DNA from: Thomasclavelia ramosa DSM 1402
GTDB taxonomy: Bacteria; Bacillota_I; Bacilli_A; Erysipelotrichales; Coprobacillaceae
Direction of reading: 5' to 3'
NCBI RefSeq assembly: GCF_014131695.1
Contig: NZ_CP036346.1
Location: 2,232,001 to 2,296,000 of the forward strand
DNA: 64,000 nucleotides
The notes beneath the pieces were generated by a model that was not told the DNA's origin, ran no database searches, and worked only from the letters and a program-made list of their open reading frames with translations. A program made the translations under genes and the position numbers. Shown here piece by piece: positions 45,593 through 54,430 of the stretch. Each line of letters starts with the position of its first letter. Position 1 is the stretch's first letter.

Positions 45593-45868
45593 TTATTTAA
45601 TATGTTCCATTTTAATAATAATATTGTTTACATTCATTGAACCATTACGAATCGCCAAGTTAATAATAATCAAAGAAATTATGATTATTATTAAAGCAAT
45701 GTATGAAATCACAGTAATAATCATACTTATTTTATCTACAAAAAATATGATAGCTATAATAAGAGAGGAAATAATTAATAAATTTTTTAGCCATATTTTT
45801 AATCGATTAATTTGTTTAGTCTGATATTCTATTTCTTCAAAATATGCTTTTTTTACTCTTTGATCCAT
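45593..45868 (-). CDS. Small two-helix membrane protein at the end of the PTS operon
   Basis: A 91-residue protein, unrecognised. It has a charged N-terminal stretch (MDQRVKKAYFEEIEYQTKQ) that may form a coiled coil, then two strongly hydrophobic segments (about 28-46 and 50-70) and a short polar tail. It lies 15 bases after the EIID stop with an AAAGGAG site, so it belongs to the operon. It may be an accessory to the permease complex; that is a guess. An open frame on the other strand is a shadow. Confidence 0.7.
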   Translation of the reverse strand: MDQRVKKAYFEEIEYQTKQINRLKIWLKNLLIISSLIIAIIFFVDKISMIITVISYIALIIIIISLIIINLAIRNGSMNVNNIIIKMEHIK

Positions 45869-45883
45869 TTTAAGTTCTCCTTT

Positions 45884-46720
45884 TTAATATGTTAATCCCG
45901 GGTTAAAGAATCCAACCAATACTCCAATAAGAGCAATAACCACTAATAATAACATTACTTTGATTGGTGACATTTTCTTTTTAGACAATAAATACCAACA
46001 TAATAACACGAATAAAGCAGTTAAAAATCCAGGATAAACACCATCTAACGTCTTTTGTAAATCTAAAAACGGTTCTTTAGCTCCAGCAGCAGTCATCGAA
46101 AAACTTGTTTTTACACTAACCCATGTAGCTGCTACTGCCCCAATCACAATACCACCTAACATTGTAATTGATTCTCGTAAAGCTTCTCCTTGAGGTCCAA
46201 CTAGAAAATCTACAGCTTTACCACCCAATTCATAACCTTTAAAATATAATAACTTCATTCCAAAATAAGCAAATAAATTCCAAACAATAATATAGAAAAT
46301 AGCCCCTAATGGTGAACCACCTGTAGACATTCCCATTGCAACCCCTAATAAAATAGGAATTATCGTTCCAACTACTAAAGAATCTCCTATTCCTGCTAAC
46401 GGTCCCATCAATCCTGCACGTAATCCATTTATTGTTTCATCATCTACATCTTCAGCACCATTAGCACGAGCCTCCTCTAACCCCGCTGTCATTCCAACGA
46501 TCACGGAACCTACTTGCGGTTCGGTGTTAAAAAAGGCAGTATACGTTTTAATGGCTTTTGCCCGAGCATCTTTTTTATCATACAATTCTTCAACAATTGG
46601 TAACATTGAACACAAATAGCCAAATGTTTGCATATGTTCTTGAGAAAAACATGTTAAATTCCCATAATACCAATTATGAAAAGATTTGGTTAGGGTCTTT
46701 TTTGATAATTTCTTTTCCAT
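45884..46720 (-). CDS. PTS EIID, mannose/fructose/sorbose family
   Basis: Membrane subunit that completes the mannose-family PTS channel. The 278-residue protein shows NWYYGNLTCFSQEHMQTFGYLCSMLP near residue 20, GLRAGLMGPLAGIGDSLVVGTIIPIL in the middle and a C-terminal hydrophobic helix. I chose the ATG at 46720 with GAGGAGG eight bases upstream, one base after the EIIC stop. Assignment is firm; the sugar is not determined by sequence. Confidence 0.94.
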   Translation of the reverse strand: MEKKLSKKTLTKSFHNWYYGNLTCFSQEHMQTFGYLCSMLPIVEELYDKKDARAKAIKTYTAFFNTEPQVGSVIVGMTAGLEEARANGAEDVDDETINGLRAGLMGPLAGIGDSLVVGTIIPILLGVAMGMSTGGSPLGAIFYIIVWNLFAYFGMKLLYFKGYELGGKAVDFLVGPQGEALRESITMLGGIVIGAVAATWVSVKTSFSMTAAGAKEPFLDLQKTLDGVYPGFLTALFVLLCWYLLSKKKMSPIKVMLLLVVIALIGVLVGFFNPGLTY

Positions 46721-46721
46721 C

Positions 46722-47558
46722 TTATATATCCTCCTCGTCATCATCAACTACAGCAACTGCGACTTTACCAAGTGTCAACATTTTAATTCGATAATTGATC
46801 AATGCGAACATTCCCGCAACAACAGTTGCAGAAACTAAGTTAATTCCTAAAGCAGCTGCTAAAGTAAAACCAAAGAAAAATGGAATAAAATCAATTGCTT
46901 TAGTAACGATTTGTTTTAATAAGATTGCAATTCCGACACATGGTAATAATGAACCGACTGTAAATAATGTTTTCATTGCAACCCCATCCATTGGTAAATA
47001 GGTTTTTATCAAGTCAACCATCGGAGCTCCCATTTTACACATGATCATCGCAGGAATAAATGAACATAAAATATGAGAAATCCAAGGTAATACCATATCT
47101 ACTATATATAATTTTTTATAATCTCCATTTTCTACTGCCCGCCAGCCAATATGCTGCCATGCTAGATTAATCGTTGCAGTACCATAGAATAAAACTGTTC
47201 CTAAAGTTCCAACCATTGTTCCAAATGATGTTGCAAGTGCAGCTCCGTCACTTGAGGCAGCATCTAGACCATAGCTTTTAATTGCAATCATAGCAAGTGG
47301 AATCCCTATATAACTTACTGCCCGTACATCAGCCGAAACTGTTCCCCCTGGAGTAACAAGAGCGATATAAACTACTTGCATTGCAATCCCTACTAAAATT
47401 CCAGTTTGAATATCACCTAAAATAATTCCACAAACTAAACCACCAACTAAAGGTCGACCTAATGTGTAGTTACCAAATGATGTTCCCCCTAAACCTGGCA
47501 TACTTGATAAGCAAGCAAATAATCCAAGTAAGGCGGCTTGAATCCAACTTATTTCCAT
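46722..47558 (-). CDS. PTS EIIC, mannose/fructose/sorbose family
   Basis: A 278-residue channel subunit with repeated hydrophobic segments and the family's GGLVCGIILGDIQTGILVGIAMQVVYIA (about 38-65). It ends in an acidic tail VVDDDEEDI. An AAAGGGG site precedes the ATG. It sits between EIIB and EIID in the usual order. Substrate could be mannose, glucosamine, fructose, sorbose or a disaccharide. Confidence 0.94.
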   Translation of the reverse strand: MEISWIQAALLGLFACLSSMPGLGGTSFGNYTLGRPLVGGLVCGIILGDIQTGILVGIAMQVVYIALVTPGGTVSADVRAVSYIGIPLAMIAIKSYGLDAASSDGAALATSFGTMVGTLGTVLFYGTATINLAWQHIGWRAVENGDYKKLYIVDMVLPWISHILCSFIPAMIMCKMGAPMVDLIKTYLPMDGVAMKTLFTVGSLLPCVGIAILLKQIVTKAIDFIPFFFGFTLAAALGINLVSATVVAGMFALINYRIKMLTLGKVAVAVVDDDEEDI

Positions 47559-47585
47559 AATAAAAATCCCCTTTACATTTATATT

Positions 47586-48077
47586 TTAATAACCAAATTT
47601 ACTTTTGAAATCATCCCATGTCCCAATCGAAACGTCTGGTAATAAAGCAAATTTTATTGTATAACCAGCTTTATGGATACGTTCAAACGCATCAGCCTCC
47701 GCTTGAGTAATTGACTGGTTATTACCTAATTTAGTAGCCCCTTCACGATCATTACAAGGTCCTACAATAACAGTTTTAACACCAGGATCAAATCCCTGAT
47801 CTACTAAAATCGTACACATATCAATTGGATTTTTAGCAATCAAGAAATATTTTGTGTCACTATCTAAAACTTTTTGTGATTTTTTTGCGAAATCTGCTAA
47901 TGTCCAAACAAATGTTTTCTTACCACTTGCTGCTTTATAGGCAGCTTTTAAAACATCATTAGTTGCTGCTTTATCATTTACAGCAATTAATCCATCACAA
48001 GGATATTCTCTAGCCCAACGCGTACAAGTTTGACCATGAATCATCCGATCATCAATTCTTACAAATGAAACTGACAT
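47586..48077 (-). CDS. PTS EIIB, mannose/fructose/sorbose family
   Basis: A 163-residue cytosolic phosphotransfer protein. The phospho-histidine is H14 in RIDDRMIHGQ, the signature of this family. The C-terminus LPDVSIGTWDDFKSKFGY is typical. It lies 12 bases after EIIA. All key residues are present. Confidence 0.94.
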   Translation of the reverse strand: MSVSFVRIDDRMIHGQTCTRWAREYPCDGLIAVNDKAATNDVLKAAYKAASGKKTFVWTLADFAKKSQKVLDSDTKYFLIAKNPIDMCTILVDQGFDPGVKTVIVGPCNDREGATKLGNNQSITQAEADAFERIHKAGYTIKFALLPDVSIGTWDDFKSKFGY

Positions 48078-48089
48078 AATCTTCTCCTC

Positions 48090-48515
48090 CTAAATATCAT
48101 CATCTTCATCATTTGTTTCTAAAACAAATTGTTTAATTGCACCTGTTGCCTCACTCGTCACATTTGTAATTAAAGCATCAGTATCTAAAACATCTTTCAT
48201 TAATATTGTTGTTAAAGCTAATGGTAAATTCATTCCCCCAAGTACTGTCGTTTTATCAATCAATCCTGATTGTGCCAATACATTCATTGCAGTTGATAAA
48301 GGTGAACCACCTATGATATCAGCTAAAACAATAATTTCACTTTCTTTAGGAATTTTAGTGATTATCTCAGTAAAGTCTATAGCAAACTGATCAGCTGTAA
48401 TTCCATCTTTTAATCCTATTGCAATTACATCATCATGATTACCTGTAAGCATTTTTAAAGAATCTAGTAACCCTTCAGCGAAGTTCCCATGACTAACTAA
48501 TATTACATATTTCAT
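48090..48515 (-). CDS. PTS EIIA, mannose family
   Basis: A 141-residue protein that takes phosphate from HPr. The active histidine is H9 in ILVSHGNFAEGLL, and LADIIGGSPLSTAMNVL is the family's second landmark. I chose the ATG at 48515 (GGGAG upstream); the open frame extends further upstream but crosses the promoter. It is a separate EIIA rather than an EIIAB fusion. First gene of the operon, with a promoter and TGACA repeats in front. Confidence 0.92.
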   Translation of the reverse strand: MKYVILVSHGNFAEGLLDSLKMLTGNHDDVIAIGLKDGITADQFAIDFTEIITKIPKESEIIVLADIIGGSPLSTAMNVLAQSGLIDKTTVLGGMNLPLALTTILMKDVLDTDALITNVTSEATGAIKQFVLETNDEDDDI

Positions 48516-48539
48516 TTTTAATCTCCCTTTCTTTTGACA

Positions 48540-48568
48540 TCTATATCTTATCAAGTAACCCCTTTCAA
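48540..48568 (-). promoter_or_regulatory. Promoter of the mannose-family PTS operon
   Basis: On the minus strand TTGAAA (complement of 48563-48568), a 17-base spacer and TATAGA (complement of 48540-48545) form a good promoter about 25 bases from the EIIA start. Confidence 0.7.
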
Positions 48569-48581
48569 TACATCTGAGCAT

Positions 48582-48630
48582 TGTCATTTCTTTTCATAAA
48601 CAAATGTCATTTTTTTAATGACATTTGTCA
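48582..48630 (-). promoter_or_regulatory. TGACA-repeat cluster with palindrome TGACATTTGTCA
   Basis: Directly upstream of the PTS -35 lie TGTCA at 48582-48586 and 48605-48609, and the palindrome TGACATTTGTCA at 48619-48630. CAAATGTCATT (48601-48611) and AATGACATTTG (48617-48627) also form an 11-bp inverted repeat. The same 12-base palindrome occurs at 52958-52969 before the sensory operon. This is the arrangement expected for an activator, probably the NarL-type regulator at 49945. A terminator role for the inverted repeat is possible but lacks GC. Confidence 0.65.
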
Positions 48631-48656
48631 TAATAAAAAACGAATAGTCATACTTG

Positions 48657-49952
48657 CTACTCGTTTAAATAATTAGTTATTTCTTTTTGTAAAGCAGTTA
48701 ATGAAGTATCTAAATCCAGATTGTTTTGAAGTGCTTGATTAATCTGATTATCAGCAATCTTCATTGCTGCCTCATATTTTCTAAATCGCGTATTTGTGGT
48801 TGGATACTCCATTACCTGGCTTAATACCCGCATATCAATTTTACTATCACCAAGCGTATCTTCCTCTAACAATTTCAAAACCTGTTTAGATTCGGTCACC
48901 TCTTTTAATGGAGATACCCCTTGACTATATTCATAAATATCCTGCTGTGAAGCTTGACTATAAGTAAATTCTTTTAATAGTTGCCAAGCTAACTCAGGAG
49001 CACTAGTTCGCATCGACATCCCCATCATTAAAGATGATAATTGTGTTAAATGTTGCTCAGAACTTTGAGGCATTTCAATCACATCCCATTCAAATGTAGA
49101 ATATTTACTTACTCGATAAGGATAAGGCTTATATGTTCGATATTGAGAAAACTGCATTGGTGCAAAAGCTACTTTGCCTTGATCGAAATCATTGGAAGTA
49201 ATATTAAAGCCGCGATTTAAAGCATTCAGTTTTTCAATAAATTGAATAGCACTTTTTACTTCGTGATTATTAAAATCACAGGTCGTTCCAGTTTCATTAA
49301 ATAACTCTATTCCACTAGCATAAATAGCGTTGATCCATTCATAATTATAACAGCCGTATTGATCGATAATTCCGTCATTATTACTATCTTTAGTCAATTG
49401 TCGACAGACATTATAAAATTCTTCTAGCGACCAATTGTCCTTTGGAAGACTGATTCCTTCTTGTTGTAGCAAAGTTTTATTTACAAACATTAAAGTAGGA
49501 TTTACTTCATAAGGCAAAGCATATTGTTTACCTTGATACTGTCCTGCCTGATAAGTACTTTGATAAAATTCATCACTATTAAAATCTTGATCATCAGTAA
49601 TGATCGAGTCTAAATTTTTTAATGCGCCTAATGCTGATAGGGAATTAAAATCTTCATTTAAAATCATGTATAAATCAGGCTCAGCACCAATTAATAACTG
49701 ATTTGATAACCATAAAGAATAATCTTCCTTAAGAATTCCACTTTTATATTGAACTTCAACATTGGGATGCTCTTTTTCAAAACGGACAATTATTTTATCA
49801 ATCATTTCATAATAATCGAACGTAGGAACATCCCAATTACTTCCCGCAAATATTCCGATTGTTAGAACTTTCTTTTGATTGTGGTAATATATTAACCCGA
49901 TTCCCATAACTAAAACTAAGACAATAATCATTATTTTATTCTTTTTAATCAT
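48657..49952 (-). CDS. Membrane-anchored solute-binding protein of the sensory operon
   Basis: A 431-residue protein with one N-terminal hydrophobic helix (about 5-23) and a family-1 solute-binding domain outside: LTIGIFAGSNWDVPTF, FEKEHPNVEVQYKSG, GAEPDLYMILN and WLLKEF-type helices. There is no lipobox cysteine, so it stays anchored by its helix. It overlaps the response-regulator stop (ATGATTAA) and has no ABC permease partner nearby. I infer a sensor accessory function: it would present sugar to the kinase or capture substrate for the PTS. Start ATG chosen at the overlap. Confidence 0.8.
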   Translation of the reverse strand: MIKKNKIMIIVLVLVMGIGLIYYHNQKKVLTIGIFAGSNWDVPTFDYYEMIDKIIVRFEKEHPNVEVQYKSGILKEDYSLWLSNQLLIGAEPDLYMILNEDFNSLSALGALKNLDSIITDDQDFNSDEFYQSTYQAGQYQGKQYALPYEVNPTLMFVNKTLLQQEGISLPKDNWSLEEFYNVCRQLTKDSNNDGIIDQYGCYNYEWINAIYASGIELFNETGTTCDFNNHEVKSAIQFIEKLNALNRGFNITSNDFDQGKVAFAPMQFSQYRTYKPYPYRVSKYSTFEWDVIEMPQSSEQHLTQLSSLMMGMSMRTSAPELAWQLLKEFTYSQASQQDIYEYSQGVSPLKEVTESKQVLKLLEEDTLGDSKIDMRVLSQVMEYPTTNTRFRKYEAAMKIADNQINQALQNNLDLDTSLTALQKEITNYLNE

Positions 49953-50619
49953 CGTCAAGATCCTTTGTTGTTTGACCTGTTTGGACTGCCCAGATAGCTA
50001 ACTGAGTACGATCACGAAGTTCTAGCTTTGATAAAATAGAGCTTAAATAATTTCGAACGGTTCCTTCAGATAAAAATAATTTTTGAGCAATTTCCTTATT
50101 TGATAAACCAAAACCAACTTGTTGAATTACTTTCCATTCTGGTTTATTTAATTCCCTAACATTATCATCATTAACATTGATTGCATAATTAGTATTTGCC
50201 ATCTTCGAAAAAAGTCTAAATACTTTTGTCGCAATATCCGGATTGATCATTGCACCTCCAGAAACAACAGTTAAAATAGCCTGATACAATCCATCCATTG
50301 ATACTCCTTTTAAAAGGTATCCACTAGCTCCAAATTTTAATGCACTAAAAACAAAATCATCATCATCAAATGTTGTCAAAATAATTATTTTAACATCCGG
50401 ATAGGCTTCTTTAACCATCTTTGTGCAATATACCCCATCCATTCTTGGCATTCTAATATCCATTAGAATAACATCTGGAATATTTCGTTTTAGACTGTCT
50501 AATACACCAAAACCATCTTCTACTGTATCGATCACTTGTAAATCTTCGTGTGTATTTAAAACAATTTTCAATGATTCCCTAATTAATTCTTGATCATCAG
50601 CGATTAATACCTTAATCAT
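49945..50619 (-). CDS. NarL/LuxR-family response regulator
   Basis: A 224-residue regulator with receiver domain (D8-D9 acidic pocket, phospho-site D54 in VILMDIRMPRMDG, T84-type threonine in IILTTFDDDD, KGVS lysine) and a C-terminal LuxR helix-turn-helix (GLSNKEIAQKLFLSEGTVRNYLSSILSKLEL). Its start overlaps the kinase stop by eight bases, and its stop overlaps the next gene in the same way. Likely binds the TGACAWWTGTCA sites before this operon and the PTS operon; that link is inference. Confidence 0.92.
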   Translation of the reverse strand: MIKVLIADDQELIRESLKIVLNTHEDLQVIDTVEDGFGVLDSLKRNIPDVILMDIRMPRMDGVYCTKMVKEAYPDVKIIILTTFDDDDFVFSALKFGASGYLLKGVSMDGLYQAILTVVSGGAMINPDIATKVFRLFSKMANTNYAINVNDDNVRELNKPEWKVIQQVGFGLSNKEIAQKLFLSEGTVRNYLSSILSKLELRDRTQLAIWAVQTGQTTKDLDDD

Positions 50620-51925
50620 ATCGTTCCCCCTCTTTCATTGGAATTGTAACCTTAACTGTAAAACCTTCTTTACTATAGTATTCTAAACGTCCATTTAAAA
50701 TAGCAGCCCGTTCTTGCATTTGTTTTAACCCATAACCTAATTTTAGATCATCGCAGCCAACTCCATTATCTGCAATAACAATTTCTAAATCAGATACCCT
50801 TTGGTAAATATTGATTTCAACCTTTTTAGCTCGTCCATGTCTTAATGCATTTGTAATACTTTCTTGAACAATTCTAAAAATAATATCTTCTTTAGTATTT
50901 TCAAAATCAACTTTATCTAACTGATAATCAAGCATAATCTCAACCTCTGAAACATCGCTAAATTCTTTAATCATTTTTTGAATTGCTTCTTTTAATGTGT
51001 GCTCTTCTAAAGCTCCGGGCCGCAATTTATTAAGTGACCGCCGGACATCACTAATCCCCTCACGGACAACCTTAGAAACAACTAAAAGCTGTTGTTTAGT
51101 TACATTAGGATCGATATCAATCATTGCAATACATGCATCAATTCCAGCTGCAATTCCTGTCAAAGCATGACCGAGTGTATCATGAATTTCTCGTGCCAGT
51201 CGTTTTCTTTCATTACTCTCGCCAATTTTTTCTGTCACCGCAGCATAATCCTTCAATTGTTTATTAACTTCGTTGATCATAGAAAGTTCTTTTGAAATAT
51301 TCTCATTTTCTCTAATTTGATTTGCAATATAGACAATTAAAAACATAATAAACAAGACTAGGTTTGTTGATTCAAGAATATTTTTAGCTATTAAAATCGC
51401 AGTTTTCGTCGCGGCATCATAAACCTGTATATAGCTGTCTAAAGAAACCATTGGAATTATATTAGAAATAATGTCATAGTTAGATAACAAAAAAATAATT
51501 AAAATAAACCCGATAATAACCATTGTATTGCGCCCATTTTTGGTATTAAAAATTATATCTGCAAACACTAATAAAGCTATTCCATTATAGCCCATATAAA
51601 GATTATAAATAATCCAGAAACATAAAATTATTTCTAATCCATTACAAATGACTCGTCCATTTCGAACTTGAAAATTCTCAGATTTTCTAATGAACATAAT
51701 CATTACCAACAATGCAAATCCTATAATTGAATAAATAAATACTTTAGTCGGATTCTTTGGTAAATATGCTAATGTATCTAAAAAATCGCGCCCCATCAAA
51801 TTATTACAAACATATTTTGTTGAAAATAAAATAATACTAGCTTCAAATAAAATAATAATAAAATTGATTATGATCATCATATTTTTAATTGACGATACAG
51901 AGCGATACTCACTGTATTGCATCAT
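50612..51925 (-). CDS. Sensor histidine kinase, HisKA_3 (NarX/LiaS/DegS) type
   Basis: A 437-residue kinase with about six N-terminal membrane helices (15-205), a linker helix and the HisKA_3 dimerisation domain with RLAREIHDTLGHALTGI, where the His is phosphorylated. The ATPase domain holds QESITNALRHGRAKKV and IADNGVGCD. The ATG at 51925 overlaps the preceding stop (ATGA). It lacks its own large external sensor domain, so the two anchored binding proteins in the operon probably deliver the signal. Confidence 0.9.
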   Translation of the reverse strand: MMQYSEYRSVSSIKNMMIIINFIIILFEASIILFSTKYVCNNLMGRDFLDTLAYLPKNPTKVFIYSIIGFALLVMIMFIRKSENFQVRNGRVICNGLEIILCFWIIYNLYMGYNGIALLVFADIIFNTKNGRNTMVIIGFILIIFLLSNYDIISNIIPMVSLDSYIQVYDAATKTAILIAKNILESTNLVLFIMFLIVYIANQIRENENISKELSMINEVNKQLKDYAAVTEKIGESNERKRLAREIHDTLGHALTGIAAGIDACIAMIDIDPNVTKQQLLVVSKVVREGISDVRRSLNKLRPGALEEHTLKEAIQKMIKEFSDVSEVEIMLDYQLDKVDFENTKEDIIFRIVQESITNALRHGRAKKVEINIYQRVSDLEIVIADNGVGCDDLKLGYGLKQMQERAAILNGRLEYYSKEGFTVKVTIPMKEGERYD

Positions 51926-52887
51926 TGCCACCCCGTTAACTCAAAGTTAGAAATATTATCACGGCTAATCAACTCTACTGGTACTTCTATTTTCTTTTCA
52001 ATCTTCTTATTTTCTAATAACGCTTTCGCTTTTTGATAAGCTAACTGTCCCATTTTGACAGGTGATTGAGCTGCTGTTGCCTGAATCAGTCCAGTATTGA
52101 TCAATTCTTTAACATCAGGCGAACCATCGACTCCATAAACTAAAACATTATCTATTTCCATTGATTCAATCGCTGCCAATGCTCCTAAAGCACTACGATC
52201 ATTTAATGCCATAACAACATCTACAGCAGGAGTTTCTTTTAGCATCTGTTTCATCGTTGGCATTGCAATCTCAATTTGACCATCACAGTCAGCACGATTT
52301 ATAACTTGATAATTAGCATTACTAGCAATAGTATCAAGAAATCCCTGAATACGTTCTACCGCAGACTTTGCAGTAGCATGCTCTAATAAAATAATCTTAG
52401 CATGATCTCGTTTACTCATCATATCTTTTGCACATAAAACACCTGCATCATAATTGTTAGAAGCAATTGAACAATTTACTAATGACTCATCATAAATAGG
52501 GGCATCAACTACAATAACCGGAATCTTAGCTTTTTTTGCTGCTTTTAATCCAATTTCTATTTTTTTAGCATCAATCGGATTAACAAAAATCGCATCAACA
52601 CGCTGGTCAATCAAATCTAATATTTGTTCATTCTGCTTATCAACATCTAAAATTGGATCAAGTGTAATCAAGACATCTCCATTCGCTTCAACCGCTTTTT
52701 TTATCTCATTATTAATCACTTCAAAAAATGGATTATTCATCGTCATATAGGTTGCCCCAAAACGCTGTTGTCCTACTGTTGCTTTAAAATCTGGATAACT
52801 ATAAAATCCAAAAATCATCAACGTAATACAGAGGCAAAGAAATACCATCATTTTAACAATTGTTTTTTGATTATTTTTGATTTCCAT
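51922..52887 (-). CDS. Membrane-anchored RbsB-like sugar-binding protein
   Basis: A 321-residue protein with an N-terminal signal-anchor helix (about 10-28, no lipobox) and a periplasmic-binding fold of the ribose/galactose type: GATYMTMNNPFFEVINNEIKKAV, VDAIFVNPIDAK, IPVIVVDAPIYDE, MALNDRSALGALAAIES and VYGVDGSPDVKELINTG. No helix-turn-helix is present, so it is not a LacI repressor. It is the first gene of a coupled operon with a kinase and a regulator and has no ABC transporter beside it. The arrangement resembles sugar-sensing systems such as XylFII-LytS. Ligand unknown. Confidence 0.85.
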   Translation of the reverse strand: MEIKNNQKTIVKMMVFLCLCITLMIFGFYSYPDFKATVGQQRFGATYMTMNNPFFEVINNEIKKAVEANGDVLITLDPILDVDKQNEQILDLIDQRVDAIFVNPIDAKKIEIGLKAAKKAKIPVIVVDAPIYDESLVNCSIASNNYDAGVLCAKDMMSKRDHAKIILLEHATAKSAVERIQGFLDTIASNANYQVINRADCDGQIEIAMPTMKQMLKETPAVDVVMALNDRSALGALAAIESMEIDNVLVYGVDGSPDVKELINTGLIQATAAQSPVKMGQLAYQKAKALLENKKIEKKIEVPVELISRDNISNFELTGWQ

Positions 52888-52922
52888 AAATTCCCCCTAT
52901 TTCTTTATACATTACATTTGTA

Positions 52923-52969
52923 ATTATATAGTAACTGCTTTCATCACAATTTTAAAGTGACAAATGTCA
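52923..52969 (-). promoter_or_regulatory. Promoter region and TGACAAATGTCA palindrome of the sensory operon
   Basis: TATAAT (complement of 52923-52928) lies about 35 bases before the RbsB-like gene, with no strong -35. About 30 bases further upstream is the palindrome TGACAAATGTCA (52958-52969), identical in arms to the one before the PTS operon. A weak -35 and a nearby palindrome fit an activated, autoregulated promoter. Confidence 0.6.
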
Positions 52970-53018
52970 TACTAAGAAAATAAAAAAGTCGTAACCTGGT
53001 CACGACCTCTTCAGATAC

Positions 53019-54419
53019 CTAAACTATCTGATAACTATTTAGCTCATAGTAAGTACATTGAATTTCTGTGTCAATAGATATTTCAAGGTTGCTACTATGA
53101 TCATATATACGTGTTGTAAGTGCATATTCTCCATCATTGAAAAATATTTCTAATGATGAAGTATCACTATAAATCGTCATATTTGATAGATCATCAATAA
53201 CGATATGTCGTGAATCACGACCATAACCACTTGCACCCATTGAAAATGTCAACAAATTACTGTGATAATCAATAACTGCATCATTTCGTAATGTTAGAGT
53301 AAAATCACGATTATTTATCGGTAAATATAACTCATATATATTGCCTTTACAAGATATTTTTTCATGATTAGACAAATTAATTATTTCTTTAGCTTTTCTC
53401 AACGATTTAGTTTCACTTATTGGTAATTGATATACTTTATTATTTTTAAAGGTTAGCTCACGTGGAAGCGTAAAAGCGTGTTGCCAATTATATTTGGTTG
53501 TTGGATTCGTATAAGGGACATCGGGCATCCCCATCCAGCCAATAATAATAGTTCTTCCTTGCTCATCAATAAATAATTGTGGAGCATAATAATCAAAGCC
53601 ATGATCAAATTCAATAAATTCACTTAATCTATAATCTTTTTCAAGATCACCGTTGATTAAATAATAACCGTTCTGATATAGATTCTCATAATCATAACCT
53701 GCTGTTTCTACTCCTTGCGGACAGCAAAATAAAATCATCTGCTCATCAAATTTAACTAGATTAGGGCATTCCCACATATAGCCAAATGGTTCATTAGAAA
53801 TAATGCGATTAACTAGTTTGTAATTAACCAGATCATCACTTCGATATAATAAACAACAGCCAACATCTTGATTTGTTCTAGCTCCTAAAATCATATAATA
53901 ATGATCACCATTTTTAATAATTTGCGGATCTCGAACATGCAAAGTCAAGTCATCTGGATAATCGTCATTTTTCATTAGACATACTTTTTCACCAAAATTA
54001 ATTCCATCATCACTTATAACCATAATTGTATTATGGTCACGACCAGTATGAATATAATCATGTTTCCCAGGATATTTTACGTTACCGGTATAGTAAACAT
54101 ACATTTTATTATCCTTGATTATTGTTGAGCCAGAATAAGCACCTCCAGCATCTAAAGAACAATCAGGAAACAGGGCAACAGGTTCATTTTTAAAAGTAAT
54201 AAAATCCTTTGTACTATAATGTCCCCAATATTTATCACCTCCAAAGCAATCGTCTGGTGCATATTGATAGTAAAGATGATAAATCCCTTCAAACTGACAT
54301 AATCCATTAGGATCATTTAACCATCCAGTAGGTGGCATTAAATGATAATTAAGGCGATATTCATCATTACTTGCTTGTTTTTCTAATTTTTTGATTTGTT
54401 CATTATTTAAACAGGTCAT
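53019..54419 (-). CDS. scrB: Sucrose-6-phosphate hydrolase, GH32
   Basis: Splits sucrose-6-phosphate from the PTS into glucose-6-phosphate and fructose. The 466-residue cytosolic protein shows the GH32 triad: nucleophile D36 in GWLNDPNG, transition-state D164 in HVRDPQI and acid/base E217 in MWECPNL. A C-terminal beta-sandwich ends the protein. The ATG follows AGGAG. It lies 11 bases after the sucrose EIIBCA gene, with its regulator upstream, a standard scr locus. Confidence 0.94.
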   Translation of the reverse strand: MTCLNNEQIKKLEKQASNDEYRLNYHLMPPTGWLNDPNGLCQFEGIYHLYYQYAPDDCFGGDKYWGHYSTKDFITFKNEPVALFPDCSLDAGGAYSGSTIIKDNKMYVYYTGNVKYPGKHDYIHTGRDHNTIMVISDDGINFGEKVCLMKNDDYPDDLTLHVRDPQIIKNGDHYYMILGARTNQDVGCCLLYRSDDLVNYKLVNRIISNEPFGYMWECPNLVKFDEQMILFCCPQGVETAGYDYENLYQNGYYLINGDLEKDYRLSEFIEFDHGFDYYAPQLFIDEQGRTIIIGWMGMPDVPYTNPTTKYNWQHAFTLPRELTFKNNKVYQLPISETKSLRKAKEIINLSNHEKISCKGNIYELYLPINNRDFTLTLRNDAVIDYHSNLLTFSMGASGYGRDSRHIVIDDLSNMTIYSDTSSLEIFFNDGEYALTTRIYDHSSNLEISIDTEIQCTYYELNSYQIV

Positions 54420-54430
54420 AACTATTTCTC

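Noticed and set aside
48657-49952. Solute-binding protein as part of an ABC importer
   Set aside because: No permease or ATPase gene is adjacent and there is no lipobox; it is translationally coupled to a response regulator instead.
51922-52887. RbsB-like protein as a LacI-type repressor
   Set aside because: The fold is shared, but the N-terminus is a membrane helix with no helix-turn-helix.
52935-52950. cre site near the sensory operon promoter (TGAAAGCAGTTACT)
   Set aside because: It lacks the central CG of the cre consensus.
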